Positions 24,446 to 35,879 of a DNA stretch of 64,000 nucleotides are shown here, in pieces; the first letter of the stretch is position 1; the number at the start of each line of letters is the position of its first letter. The notes under the pieces are model-generated. The model was not told the origin of the DNA. It ran no database searches and saw only the letters and a program-made list of their open reading frames with translations. Origin of the DNA: Parelaphostrongylus tenuis (lineage: Eukaryota; Nematoda; Chromadorea; Rhabditida; Metastrongylidae); assembly GCA_019055375.1 (NCBI GenBank), contig JAHQIW010000979.1, positions 1 to 64,000 on the forward strand. The letters are read 5' to 3'. A program made the position numbers and the translations under genes.

Positions 24446-24785
24446 GATTTCAAAAATTCTCAGGCGAGAGACTCAAGATAGCTAAGCGACTAGACGAAAT
24501 TCTGCAAGCTACACAATGCCTAGATGCAGTTTATGCGAATAGATAATAAAAAGGATCGTAGTAAGCTGAAAAAATGTCAAATCTTTACCCATTCCGTCAA
24601 CTTTTTGAAAGTGCACCAGTAAAACATAAATCGTACTAGGAAATTGCAATGAGAAAGGAAGGAATCCAGGTTTAAATGTATTCGTAAAGAGTACAGCTCT
24701 CAAAAGCTGTGTTGTTACCACTGGACGGTTCTTGGTGAATCTCTGACGGTAAAAAACCCATTTCAGTCGCGCCTAGACGTAATTA

Positions 24786-25525
24786 CTAGGTTGAGAAAAA
24801 AATTCTTTAACACCCTTCAAAATTCAGATTTGATGGCTGTTTTACGCATTACCAGTCATTGCAAACTCATGGCAATATCTCAGGAATATTCCATCAGAAA
24901 CTCCCACGGCAACGCAAGTTATAGTTGGGTTTTTCCAAAAGGTCAAGCTTCGCTATCAGTTGTACGTCAAATCAGTTTAGCAGAAGATCATGATCTGCGT
25001 TTGATGAAATTTTGAAAGTGTCCTACATTTCGAACTTCTTCCTAATGGTCCTGTCATCGATACCGTGCTCTACTGCGAACAGCTGGATCGAGTCTACGAT
25101 GCGTTGAAGGAAAGGTACTGGACACTGATTCTTGAAAACGCGCCTTGTCTTAGCAAGACAGTGCCAAATCTCACACCGCTGAGAAGGCTAAGGAAAAAGC
25201 TTGATGAATTGGAGAAACGAGGTTTTGCCGCAACCAGCTTAAACTATAGATGCTGTGAAGTCCGACTATGGTGAAGTTTCGCTCAGTAGAACATTTCCTG
25301 GAGGCCGATTTGATCAGGTTGAGAGGCACGCTAGCAGCTGGCCCAGGTCCATTCAGAGCTTAAGAAATGATGCTCAAAACAGATCGTGAAGTTTGTACAT
25401 CGTTAGCAGAAGATAGTGGATAATGATTGTCTTTATTTCAAGAAATAATTATTGCTATGCTAAGTTGTATTTATGTATAAACATTACATTTCTGGAAATT
25501 TTGAAGAGCTCTTTCCTCAAATTAA
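24786..25525 (+). mobile_element. Mariner remnant with TIRs, right arm
   Basis: It starts after TA (24784-24785) with 'ctaggttgagaaaaaaattc' and ends near 25525 in a degenerate inverted copy ('gagctctttcctcaaattaa'). The translation contains 'LYCEQLDRVYDALKERY' (25070-25120), typical of the 'YC.QL..+..AL' mariner block, followed by a frame-shifted 'QDSAKSHTAEKAKEKLDEL'. The DNA-binding N-terminus is missing. Confidence 0.75.
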
Positions 25526-25849
25526 CAGCATTTCCATGACTAAAATGGAGAATAATGTGTGCAAAATATTACCAACGATGATTAGGCTTTGCTCTGCAGC
25601 TGACACTTTGGTGGAGGTCTTAATCACATTGACAAATTCATGCGCCATGAACAAAACTTTGGAGCCATGCTATGTGGGGCGAAACCATCACACGCGACAT
25701 CCGGCCGGAGCGGGCAGTTCACTACCTCCTCAAAGTTTTATCCTTGAAGGTGGAACATGATTGATTCAGCGATATGAATGATCAAGAGGAATTGAGAAGT
25801 GGATGATGAGTTTCAGACGCTCTCTATCAAGCACTAAAAAAGTTAAGTG

Positions 25850-26427
25850 CTATCGGTCCTCAGCGATGTTGTATTTGCGGTTGCACAATTCTATGGGCTT
25901 CTTTATATTTTCGGTTGAGTAACAAGTCCTGGAAAATATTTGAAAGTTTTATTTCGATGAGCAAATTAGCAGCAAAAACAGCTAAGTACTCCCCAAAATA
26001 TAGACCACTATTGTCCACGACTTTCTGGCATGGTCCTACAAGATTTCGGATCTCCTCGAAAAACCATTCTAGCTCCTTTGAATACAAAACTCTTGACGTT
26101 CTTTTTCAATTTCATCAAATGGTTCAAATCGACGGCCATTTGAAAAGGGTCACATTGAAGAAAGAGTTCATAAGTGAACGGAGCAACATATGGAGTGTAG
26201 GCGAGGTATGGAAGAACTTTAACGCCGTCCAACTCATAAAGCTTGTGCTTGATCTTACTAGCCGTATGCGCTTAGGCATTATCTGCTAGGTGAGAATGCT
26301 GATGGCATGACCATTTGGAACCAACTCAAAATGCAAAGCTCCTTCAAAGTTTCATCACACGCAGATCACGACTTTCTTGTTGGAGCAACTGTAAAATCTC
26401 CAAGATTCAATCTTTTGACAATTTAAT
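25850..26427 (-). mobile_element. Mariner transposase remnant (C-terminal half), right arm
   Basis: On the minus strand 'MDGVKVLPYLAYTPYVAPF' (26232 downwards) corresponds to the 'LPHPAYSPDLAPSDYHLF' block. After a frameshift, 'LEWFFEEIRNLVGPCQKVVD' (26080-26020) matches the C-terminal 'W..GI..L..RWQKC+D' block. The third catalytic Asp (SDY) reads Thr (FTY). Partner of 7010-7620. Confidence 0.7.
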
Positions 26428-26731
26428 TAGGCTTGAGGAAAGGATTTTATCTGACGGAAAAGTCCTCCAGAGATCGTTTATCCAGACGGATACATCTCGT
26501 CCCAAAAATGTGGTTATTATTACACTTCAGCCTATGCATTGTTGCCAGAAATTCCCTGCAATGCATATGTATTCTTGATTGGTGTGCCCAAGATGTGAAT
26601 CCATTTAAGACACCAAACTGAACCAGCTTTGCCTCAAAAGACAAAAACATTCTTTTATTGTTATCATTGAGCTACTGCAACCTATTGTTGTCGCCAAATA
26701 AGCAGTCATTTTCCCTTTCTGCTTCATTCAG

Positions 26732-26940
26732 ATGAAACAAGGAGAGACTACTATTCAAAAGATCGAAATTCGTTTGATTGTCCATGCAGCAGTTTTGTTT
26801 CTGGTAATGACTAGCTTCACGACTCTCTGGCACTACTACGGTTATTTTTTGCCGGATTCGTTGTGGACAGTGTTTGCGATAAATTTGTACTATATATCGT
26901 TTTGTGGTCTGAATCCACTTCTATACTTAGTATGCTCAAG
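26732..26940 (+). CDS. Serpentine (7TM) chemoreceptor-like exon, right-arm copy
   Basis: A 209-nt exon bounded by acceptor 'ctgcttcattcag' and donor 'gtgagt'. It encodes a TM6-like helix (LIVHAAVLFLVMTSFTTLW), a loop, and a TM7-like helix with 'SFCGLNPLLYL'. Against the left-arm copy there are about 12 differences in 209 nt and no indel, while intronic sequence on both sides differs more (about 80-85% by eye) and has indels. This suggests coding constraint for some time after the duplication. The rest of the receptor was not found, so both copies may now be relics. Membership of the nematode chemoreceptor superfamily is inferred from pattern only. Confidence 0.65.
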
Positions 26941-27282
26941 GTGAGTCGGTTACTACAGCAGATCAATGAAAAGGGTCAATCTTTAGAATTTAAAATATGA
27001 GCGATTATAGGCGCAACAGACAGACTTTTAGAATTGATTTTTTTTGTTATAAAATTTAGTATTAAGTATATTCAGCTGCCTAAATTGTGTCATGACTTTT
27101 AGAATTTCTTGTTAATAGTACGAACTATACTATAATCGAGTCATACGACAAGCGATGATATTATCGAGGTCATAATTGACAAACTTGGTAGTGTTGACAT
27201 GAAACGAAAAACTAATGGAAATCCCATATAATAATAGAACTTTATTTGCTGATATAATGGACCTTTTCAGTTAGATATATCA

Positions 27283-28163
27283 GTACTTTTCGATTATATG
27301 GGAACAAATCAATATCCGAACTCATTTATTGGATAACAATTTTTTCATAGGAGTGTCAGCGATTATGCGAAAGCTCAAACTCTGGCTAGAGTAGTACGTG
27401 GCCACTTTTTCGAGACATCCTTTATGAGGCTGTAAAATCCAAAAGAAAATTATGTTTTAAATCGGCCTCTCGCCTTCATATTTTTGTCACGCGCATAACT
27501 TGTAGGAAACACGAAAAACATGTGAACCTGTAGAGAAAACCTCATAGTATCTAAATCAACGTTTTATATAGAATTTCTTCCAACGTGGAGAAGAAATCTT
27601 TATTTGATAAAGAGTTGCACTCCACGTTCCAATCCGTCAGGTCATTGATCGACGCCCCATCCCTCCCTGTGCTCTTAGGTTGGCCGGTGAACAAGCCGGC
27701 GATTATGTGAAACTTTATTTTATTTCCCCTACTACACTGCAGTGAAATAACCTTCCCATAAATTCAGTACAGCACTAAAATTACAGAAAATTACGCTACA
27801 GAATGATTACTAATAGTCTGAAGAAAGAGCTCTATCCAGTGCGGTCTGCAACACAAACATTTTCTTTTTCCTACAGCGTTACCAAAAGAATTTTTCCTAG
27901 AACACAGATTATTGAGTTCTTCGAGATTTGCGCTATCGAGAGAGCACTACCACTCTAGCGATGGAGTTCTGTCAAGCGAAATATAAGCAAGACAAAAAAA
28001 CACGAGGTCGTGTGAAACATGATTTTATTTTGGATTTTATATCGTTATAAAGAAGTTGTTGCAAAAAACCGGCTACCTAAGGTTTCAGCCAGAGATTCGA
28101 ACTCTCGAATAATGACTAACACTTCTATTTACATTAATTTGTTGCCTTATAACCGGAAAGTAT
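27283..28163. mobile_element. Long-TIR DNA element, right-arm copy
   Basis: The left end ('caatatccgaactcatttat'), 'cataggagtgtcagcgatta', 'tggctagagtagtacgtggc' and the central 'ccaatccgtcaggtcattga' region match the family. The inverted right end lies at about 28020-28163 ('ttatatcgttataaagaagt', 'ggtttcagccagag', 'aacacttctattta'). It contains no coding sequence. Confidence 0.65.
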
Positions 28164-28257
28164 CGATATATCTCTAAAGAAAATTCTTTATTACCTGACT
28201 AATACTTTTGATGTACAAGCGGTAAGCGAAATATAACTATTGTGTAAAATATGTCAT

Positions 28258-28297
28258 GAATATACATATATAATATATAATATGAATATACATATTT
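28258..28297. repeat. AT-rich simple repeat
   Basis: Alternating TATA/CATATA tract with two copies of 'gaatatacata' flanking an inner 'taatatataatat'. Confidence 0.7.
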
Positions 28298-28909
28298 CAC
28301 AGGAACATTCGTCGGTCTTATCTCGAATTTATCGGCGTCCTGTCACCAAAGCAGTACCACCACTGTTGAGATGATAGTCGTCAAGAAACCAATATACTAA
28401 TTCTTTCTAAAATATACCGTTTGATATTAGAAAATCCTCAGTAGTTTTGACTTGCAATTCTCATTTTAATCATTTCACATCCAGTGGCACCATTGGCAAT
28501 ACTCTATTAATTGGGCGACAATGACTTCTCACTATTGGTCGGCCTACGATTTTTTGCTAAACTCACTAATGAGACAATGAATGGTTTTGAACAGGTTTCC
28601 GTGGTGCCGCATTGCAAAAGCAAAATATACATTGATGCAATAAAATTTCCATATTTTTATTACATGATCCGGTGTCTCATATTGTGCGAATCATAGCAAT
28701 CCTCAAACTCGATTCTTCTCGTTGCACCCATCATACACGAATGTTCGAATTTTTCATTTGAATTCAGTTGCTTCTCTCCTTGAACACTGTCTTCTCTTCG
28801 ACTACAGGTCAATGTCAAACAAAGTGGTTCACCCTCGATTTTTGAGGAAACCGTACTAGAGCGATCTTGAAGGAATAAAGAAAAAAAACAGTTTTACCTG
28901 ACAAGACTA

Positions 28910-29661
28910 TTAGGTCTCTAACTAAGCTTTCGGACTTGATTCAAAAAATAAAAATTTTCCATAAAAATAAATTTTTCTTTCACCTATTTTGTGCAGAGTT
29001 TTCCTTGCGATCGTTTAGTTTATTTTGCACATACTTGTCCAACAGTGTCACGGGAAGTCATTGTCAACTTACTGCTATACGAGTTTCATTTGGGGCACAA
29101 TTTTTCAAACTGCATTTGACAACATCAGTCGTGCGAAAGACCGCCAAGTTGTAGGTAATTACGACGTATGAATGGCATACAAAGTTTTGCAATGGAGATA
29201 ACGACTTGGCGACATTGTCAGCAACTGGTCCGTAGCAATGAAAAAATTCCATGCCACCGCCGTCGTCAAGTCACTTTACTTCAAGACAATGCAAAGTCAC
29301 ACGTTGCCAAGAAAACCAGGAAGAAGTTGACCGATAGGGCCTCGGAGCACTTCGGTCATCCGTCATGTTCGCCAGACGTCTGTCTCCTTCGTATTTCCAT
29401 CCCTTAAAATCATTGAAGCACTGGTTGGACAAGAAGAAGTTTCAAGACATCAATCATTTGCGTCGAGAATTGACTGGTTGATTTGCATCGAAGAATAATG
29501 AGTTTTATGATCCCGGAATCAATTTTTTGCCGGAGCGTTGGCAAAGTTGCATCCAGGAAGACGGAGAACACTTCAATCAATGTTATTTGATACCTTGATT
29601 ACTTGGAAAGTAAATTTTTGGGTTTTCTGAAGCATGTTTAGAAACTTCGTTGGAGACCTAT
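28910..29661 (+). mobile_element. Mariner deletion derivative (752 bp), right-arm copy
   Basis: Flanked by TA at 28908-28909 and 29662-29663. The TIRs start TTAGGTCTCTAACTAAG. The translation starts with a degraded 'SREVI.NLLLYEFHLG' and jumps to 'RRRQVTLLQDNAKSHVAKKT' (29260-29320), which carries the second catalytic Asp. 'HPSCSPDV' follows and then shifts frame. The HTH region and first Asp are missing. Partner of 4817-5466. Confidence 0.8.
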
Positions 29662-30187
29662 TAATATGAATGAAAAAGTGTATGGTGGGACTTCACATCT
29701 GATTGTGTCAATTTTCCGAAGGTGGAATTAAATTGAAAACAATAAGACTTTTCAGATGCTTCAACTTCTATTAACTGTTATTCCCTCTCAGGACCGTGGA
29801 TAACACCTGAATCTTCATAAGGGTAATCGTTGAATAGAAGTTAAGGCGAGACTCCGGGATTGCTCGCATTCTTTACATACCTTTGCATTTGGTTTTTCAA
29901 TAGATTTCGTGAAAACATTTTATGAGCTGATAACATATCTTGAGCCTTTCATAAGGTCTGCTATGAAAATTTACCCCGCCAGACACTTGTTTCAGCCTCA
30001 TCTTGGCACGGTGCCTTCCCGTTCAGCCATTCGCTCGCAGGCACATATTGAAGGTATTGAGCGAGGTCTTCAAAAAGCAGTTGAATGTGAAGGTATGATT
30101 CATTTTACTAGCCATAAGCAGTCGACTATTGGTTACAGCATTGTCGGTGGTTGACATCTGTGTTGGGCAAGCTATCGTCTGATTATT

Positions 30188-30510
30188 TTCTTCTATTTAG
30201 CCGTTCCGAGGTGTTACTGATATATTGAATATTAGCGAAGCATACAACAATACAGTTAGTAACGCAGCTTGAATATACAATATTCGAGGTGGCTAACGTT
30301 CCGGTGGGTCGCTTTCGTCAGAGCCTGGAAAGATAGTGGATTGTGGATCAATGTGATCTTTCCAGACTCTGACGAAGGCGACCCGCCGAAACGTTAGCCA
30401 CCTCGAATATTGTATATTCAAGCTGCATAACTAACTGTATTGTTGCATGCCTAGCTAATATTCAATAAATAATATCAGTAACCCCTCGGAATGGCTGATT
30501 AGAAGAAAAT
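30188..30510. mobile_element. Foldback element with GAAAC hairpin motif
   Basis: An inverted repeat with arms of about 150 bp centred near 30348, running from 'ttttcttctatttagcc' to its complement 'ggctgattagaagaaaa'. The inner arms contain 'tctgacgaaggcgacccgcc' followed by 'gaaacgttagccacct' (30367 onwards), a CTGANGA, short stem, GAAAC arrangement. There is no coding sequence. Related motifs occur in the elements at 31005 and 33963. Confidence 0.75.
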
Positions 30511-31004
30511 ACTCATTTATTCGAACTATGCCGAGGTCAATAGATAGTCGGTCTTGGGATTTACTATCGTCTGATTATCAAAAGTGCGGCTGAAAGAACT
30601 GCGATGTATTGAAGATCGCCGGAGCCGAATTACCCTGGATGCAATGCACTTTATTCGGCTTGCCTTTCTCTCACACATGCACAACATGCTTGGAATCTCA
30701 GTCGCTGCGTGCTAATAGACAGTATTTCTCTACACATAATTGATGCATTTAGTATCGAAAAAATTTTGAGTGATGTCTCATTCGTATACATTTATGGAGG
30801 CGACGTCTTCTATGTAATCACGATTTTTAATTTGTTTATCGAAGATAGGAAGGAAATAATCTTTCGGTTGAGAAAAGCACTAAACGCATTTCTTTTTTGA
30901 AGCAGCGACTTTTTCCTTGGGCTCTATTTCGAGAGTATGGAGTTGAAATGATCACATTTTTGAGGAAAATTAGGGAATGGACAAATATGTAAAAAACATA
31001 ACTT

Positions 31005-31228
31005 CTAATTTTCTTCTTTAAGCCAAGCACGAGGTGTTATATAAGATCTTTGTTCAACAGCTGTTCTTTCGGCAGTTTGCCTTCTTCAGGGCCAGGAAAG
31101 GTCAAGAAGAGGTCAAAAAGTCAGCCATTCCAGGCTCTGAAAAAGGCGAAGTGCCAAAACGTCAGCTGTTGAGTAAAGATATTCTAGGTACCTCGTATTT
31201 GGCTCAAAGAAGAAAATTAGGAATTATC
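31005..31228. mobile_element. Foldback element, GAAAC-motif family
   Basis: The outer 'ttttcttctttaagccaagc' and its inverted partner 'ttggctcaaagaagaaaatt' enclose inverted copies of the 'caacagctg...ggcagtttgccttcttcag' block. The right arm reads 'ctctgaaaaaggcgaagtgc' then 'caaaacgtcagctgttgagt'. Sister of 33963-34165. Confidence 0.7.
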
Positions 31229-31319
31229 AAGAAAGATATCCAAGAAAAGTTCTGTAGCGCGTCTTTGACGCTAGTGCAAAAAGGCGAGAGGAAAGGATTC
31301 CAAACATTAAAAACTTGTA

Positions 31320-31892
31320 TTAGGTTGGGAAGAAAGTTCTGAGGTCCTTGCAATAATCGAAAATTTATGCATGAAATCCGAAAAGAACAATAAAAACTAT
31401 TCCTCATAGTAAGATCGTCGCTTTTTACATTCATCGGTCCGCAAAGTTTCGGATCATCAAGCTTGGTTTCCAATTCGCAAGCGCTTCACGACGGTTCATC
31501 TTCCAAAAGCAGCAATCAAATCTCCGCTGTTCAACATTGTTGGACGTCCTAGACGAGGCTTGTCTTCGAGGTCGAGATCTCCGGCATTGAGAAGTGTTGA
31601 AACCAGCGCTCAGCAGCAGATTTGCTTGTTGTACCTTCCCCTTCAACTTCACTGATTTCATCGACTGCAGCTCGCTGTGAAAGACCCTTTTTCCAATAAC
31701 GACGCAATAAAACATAAACTTCGATTGTGTCGTTGAACAAGGCGGAGGCTTGTAACAAAGTGAAAATAAAGACGAATAGTATGAAGCCTTCAGTGGGAAA
31801 ATCCCATTTGAGAAACTGTCATGTTCCCAATATCTGCATGGGAGTTATCTCATGCTTATTAAAGTGCCCCAGAACTTTCTTTTCAACCGTAG
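31320..31892 (-). mobile_element. Bandit-like mariner deletion derivative (573 bp)
   Basis: TA flanks at 31318-31319 and 31893-31894. The left end is ttaggttgggaagaaagttc and the right end is its imperfect complement. The minus strand preserves the N-terminal transposase region: 'YWKKGLSQRAAVDEISEVEG' and 'SKSAAERWFQHFSMPEIS', a mariner helix-turn-helix signature, split over two frames. Sequence after it joins directly to the far TIR. Compared with 46812-48078, about 690 bp covering the catalytic domain is missing. It could be moved only in trans. Confidence 0.85.
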
Positions 31893-32160
31893 TAGTAATG
31901 ATGAATGAGTTCAAAATTCTAACAACACCGAATATCCAAAACTCCGATGAAGAAAGTGCTTTCACGACGCTTCAACAGCAAACGGTTTATTGAATATAGC
32001 CGATAGAACTATTTGGAGAGGCTAAATTAAAATCAGCACGTCTGATGTAATTTCTGCACTTTATTTTGGCACTTTATTACCTGTCTTCACAGTGTTCTGT
32101 TTCCACTGTGCGGATCTCAGTACTTCTAGCATTCAGTCGTTTTTCTCATCTTCTTCTTGA

Positions 32161-32257
32161 ACGTCGTGGGGTAGTGGTTAAGCGTGTGGCACATCATAAG
32201 ACGTTTGTTGTTGATTGTCGGAGAGTGTTTGGAGTGGGGTTCGTCCCCACGCGCGCC
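32161..32257 (+). repeat. tRNA-like/SINE-head-like segment
   Basis: 'ggggtagtggttaagcgtgt' resembles an A box, and 'ggggttcgtccccac' (32236-32250) resembles a B box inside a 4-bp stem. The spacing of about 70 nt is longer than in a standard tRNA. It is probably the head of a SINE of another family. A long open frame through this region (32066-32461) is not considered a gene. Confidence 0.4.
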
Positions 32258-32499
32258 GCGACAAGCATCACAATCACTTGGCCAGGGCGGCCCCTGTGGA
32301 ATTTTTATTTTTTATATTTAGCTGACAGTTCTCAGGTGTTCACTCGCTTGATTCTAAAAGTGTCGAGAGAGAAGATTGAACCACAGTATTGTTTTCCACC
32401 CTGTTTCCTGATGCAGCATCAACAACCAGTGCGTTTCTCTGCGTCCTGCCTTATCATGTAACATAATCAGAAAGAAGTCTAATGTTTACTAATGTTGAA

Positions 32500-33380
32500 T
32501 TATCGCTTTGTCGGCAATAAATGAACAGAAGTATGAGGAAAAAACAGAAATAAGGATAAAACGCGCTCAGCAGTGAATTGAAGAGCAGTTATTGAGGCAA
32601 ACATCATCCAATGATGAGCTGAGTAAATGACAACTACAATGTGTTTTGGCTTTCCAGACCAAATCGAACCCTTCCATATAAAAAGGTGTGAGACTCTTTG
32701 TCTCGCTTCATCTGAGAAAAACATTGAAGCACAGAAAGAAGCACTTCCATTAGTTCACTCATCAGAAACCCAGATAAATCCTTGACCATAAACAAAAGCG
32801 CTATTATTGTTATAGAGGCATAGTTGAAAAGAGGATTGAAATTCTATGTTTCACCAGCAAAGGAACAAAAGACTTCTTGCTTCACTCAATCACTACGATC
32901 GATTATCACAATGTATTTCCTATAAGAAATGGAGCAATTAGCCTGATTGAACTGTTCCCGGGGGAGTTCGGTATCAAATCTTTAGCGTCGGATAGATAAG
33001 AGGTTTGATGAAACCAAGACGAGATCAGCTCAGCACAGGGTTCATATTGAATACAGTTACTGTCACTGCACTACAGCTCTGAGGACAATCTCATTGTCAT
33101 TCCCTGCGTTCATACTCATTTTCTCAGCTTTTCCGCTTTTCAGTGTCCTTCAAACGACGCATAATTTTTGAATGAGGAATGTGTAGTTGTTGCACAACCA
33201 GGCAGTTTTTTCTGTCATGAGGATTAAGTAGACTAGAACCGTTGGAAGTTCCCGCGTACTGGCTGCTTAGATGCACTTTGCTGCCTATATACATCTTAAA
33301 CAATTGAGTTTTTACAGATGTTTATGCCTAATGAGCTTGATAAGCAAATTACAAATTCTGAAAACGCGCCACATAACCGT
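32500..33380. other. Unassigned; one weak minus-strand exon candidate
   Basis: On the minus strand 'atgtttttctcag' could be an acceptor before an open stretch at about 32503-32711 that encodes 'HHWMMFASITALQFTAERVL', a hydrophobic segment reminiscent of a receptor helix. There is no donor and no conserved partner. Nothing else was recognised in this interval. Confidence 0.2.
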
Positions 33381-33604
33381 CTAAGAATAGTACTCTTCGA
33401 TTTCCTCATTTAATGAAGATCGACAAATCGCCGAAGACGATGATGGATCTTGTTCACTGGTTAGTGATAGTTGACTAGAACCAGGCGAGTCTAAACGGAG
33501 CATAAGATGGAAAGAGGAATAGGTTGACAGCTGACTAGAATGATGATCCACATATAAACCGTTTTGGAGTGATGGGGGATTTGTACTTGAAGCCTCCGGA
33601 TTGG
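33381..33604 (-). CDS. Possible terminal exon, Ser-rich tail, unknown protein
   Basis: After an acceptor-like 'catgtaaatgtttag', about 74 open codons run to a stop at 33381. The peptide is Ser/Pro-rich and acidic at its end: 'SSTNPPSLQNGLYVDHHSSQ', then 'SEQDPSSSSAICRSSLNEEI'. The composition is like a disordered C-terminal tail. No family is recognised and no upstream exon could be joined with confidence. A stretch at 33730-33955 ending at a good donor ('caatccag' before 'gtagga') is a possible partner, but its frame was not resolved. Confidence 0.3.
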
Positions 33605-33962
33605 AGGCTCTAAACATTTACATGACCAGAAGAAACGCATGGTGGATACTGAGTGCGAATGACACAGAATAACCAGGGGCATGGCCACAATCATTTCATG
33701 GCAACCATACTCCTACCTGGATTGAAGTGGTGTACGTATAGTGACAGTGGAGGAGTTAAATATGCAACAGTGTGAGAAGATCGGGAATAATCTGCATGTG
33801 ATAAGAATAGTAGCTAAAATTCTCTCCGACAGTTCTTTCTTATCACGATCACTCAAGATGGGAAGAACTTTGCCTAATCTCGGGACGCTTAGATAATAGC
33901 AACACACTACCACAGCATAGATCTCATAGTGAGCGATGGCCATTATTTTGTTAAAATCGCCG

Positions 33963-34165
33963 TTTTTTTTCTTTGAACCAAAACATGAGGTGTTATACCG
34001 ATCTTTATTCAACAGTTGACGTTTCGGAATTTCGCCTTCTTCAGAAACTTTATGCTCCATAGGATTCATTCCAGGCTCTGAAGAAGGCGAACTGCCGAAA
34101 CGTCAACTGTTGAATAAAGATTGATGCAACACCTCGTGTAAGCTTAAAGAAGAAAATTAGAAATT
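33963..34165. mobile_element. Foldback element, GAAAC-motif family
   Basis: Outer arms are 'tttttctttgaaccaaaaca' and, inverted, 'gtaagcttaaagaagaaaat'. Inner arms are the 'ctttattcaacagttgacgt' block and, inverted, 'aaacgtcaactgttgaataa'. The right arm holds 'ctctgaagaaggcgaactgc' then 'cgaaacgtcaac'. About 200 bp, non-coding. Confidence 0.75.
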
Positions 34166-34884
34166 ATTGAAGCATGCCGAGGTTAATAGATAGCGGGTCC
34201 TGGAAAATCGTCTTCACAATATTTAAACCCACAATATCAAATTGTTGAACCATTATGGATCACTTTAAATAATAGAAATACGAATGATCAAGAAGAACAG
34301 TAGCTAGTAAAATTCAAGGTAAACTCTAAAGTACAATACTTTTCACCTCATTCAGATAGAGATAGTCGTAGAAATTAACAATATGGGTTACCCGGAGGCT
34401 TCGATGGCTTTCAGTAAAAGCAGGACATTGCTTAGAGCCCCCACCCACCTTGAAAGTGTTGCTCTCCTCGAATTCGATGCATCGGTAGCAAACTCACTCA
34501 AATTAATATTGTTTCTTTGAGCACACCTACTCCAGATATTTAAAAGCAGTCAACTTCATCAGCATTTGACGAAATTCATGGAGCAGATCAAAAATTCTAA
34601 AGCAGCTGCAGAATTCATAAATCAAAAAACTTTTGTGGATGAAAGATACGACAGAGAAAATCAAATTCATAAAGTGATTTTATCTGCTCATAATGTGATG
34701 CCTGTTCTTGAAAACTAAGAAGAAAATGGGCAGCGTTCCTTGCCAATAAATTGCATGAGAAATTCGTGGCGTTCTGATTTTTTTGGTACCATTCCGTTAT
34801 CTGAGCGCCGATTCGACCCCTTCTGCAAAATGTAATTCTTGTTTTTTTTCAGTGTTCAAATAATCGTTTGAAAGCACAAATCAA

Positions 34885-35600
34885 AGGAATTTGAGCAGTA
34901 TATTTCATCTTCAAGGATTTTCTTTCTCATTGAAAGATTTTCCTCTGACCAAAGCTTTTCCGTGGGAATTTTAGCAAGCTGTCGATAGATCAAATCTTAA
35001 GAATCTTAAAGATTTATTTGAGTTTTATAAACGACCTGGGATTACGCCGCAACAACCAAAAGAAGATTGGGTTGCGTAAAAAACGGATCACTTCAACTAT
35101 TCTCACTTCACTTCGATCTATTGGAAAAGCCGTACTTTTTTGATAGTTTCCAATGTTTGAATAACTAATCGATAGCACTCAAACCTAGAGAATTTTATTC
35201 AGAAAGGCCTTGTCAATGCGCTGCAAAAGCAAAAATAACAATTCGTTCCTCATTCTAACATTGTCGCTGACCAGGGCCTCTCTCTTATAGTTTTATGAAC
35301 CAAACGATAGATCAAATCTCAATAATTCCAATAGCGTTTCTGATTTCTTGAACTGACTTCTTAGTGCTCCATAAGAACCGAAAGAAAATTGGGTTTCGCA
35401 CTCGATGCTTGTTCTAGTTTTGCGAAGCCCAATATTCTTTTGGCTGTTACATCGTGATACGAGGTCGATATTCAAAACCAAATAGATTATTGGAATTCTT
35501 TAGATCTAATCTATTGATTAATTACTGAAACTCTGAAGGAAAAGTTTTGGTCAGCAAGAAATCTTTGAATGAGAAAGAAAATATTGTTTTCGCTCCTTCA
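34885..35600. mobile_element. Long foldback element
   Basis: The left half (34890-35110) and right half (35280-35600) are inverted, diverged copies. Paired landmarks are 'tttctttctcattgaaagat' with 'atctttgaatgagaaagaaa', 'ctgaccaaagcttttcc' with 'ggaaaagttttggtcagc', and 'aagaagattgggttgcg' with 'gcgaagcccaatattctttt'. The middle holds no recognised gene. Confidence 0.65.
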
Positions 35601-35879
35601 GCGCAATAGCAAGGCCAATTTGAAGATGGAATACACCGTTCAAATTCCTTTTAGTTGAGCTATCGAATGATTGATCAATCGTCAGAAACAAGCGTAAAAT
35701 AAGCTTATTATGAGGGGCCCAAACGACTCTCAGATAGCGAAAAAGTAAGAATTTTTCAAAATATGATTTTGGCAATATTTTTCGAACAACGACAAAACTA
35801 GTTATGAAAGGATTCTTTGTCGAACTAGATAACTTCTTAGCCCTGAAGCAACAATAGAACTCCATGGCTAGAATTCGGC

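Larger units (their letters stand above)
16960..29760 (-). repeat. Right arm of the giant inverted duplication
   Basis: Reverse-complement partner of 4690-16130. It is about 1.4 kb longer because of private sequence at 18051-18507 and about 27695-28620, partly offset by the left arm's 15128-15733. The outermost convincing match is 'tgtatggtgggacttcacat' (29680-29699) against 4780-4800; similarity then fades by about 29760. Confidence 0.9.

Noticed and set aside
26423..26640. Second mariner starting at the TTAGG-like end near 26427
   Set aside because: A TIR-like sequence is present in both arms, but the following sequence could not be matched to transposase blocks or to a second TIR.
4690..29760. 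Palindrome as an assembly or library artefact
   Set aside because: Arms differ by substitutions, many indels and private insertions with target duplication; an artefactual foldback would be nearly identical.
32066..32461. 131-codon open frame as a gene
   Set aside because: It runs through a tRNA-like/SINE head, has no domain and no splice or start context.
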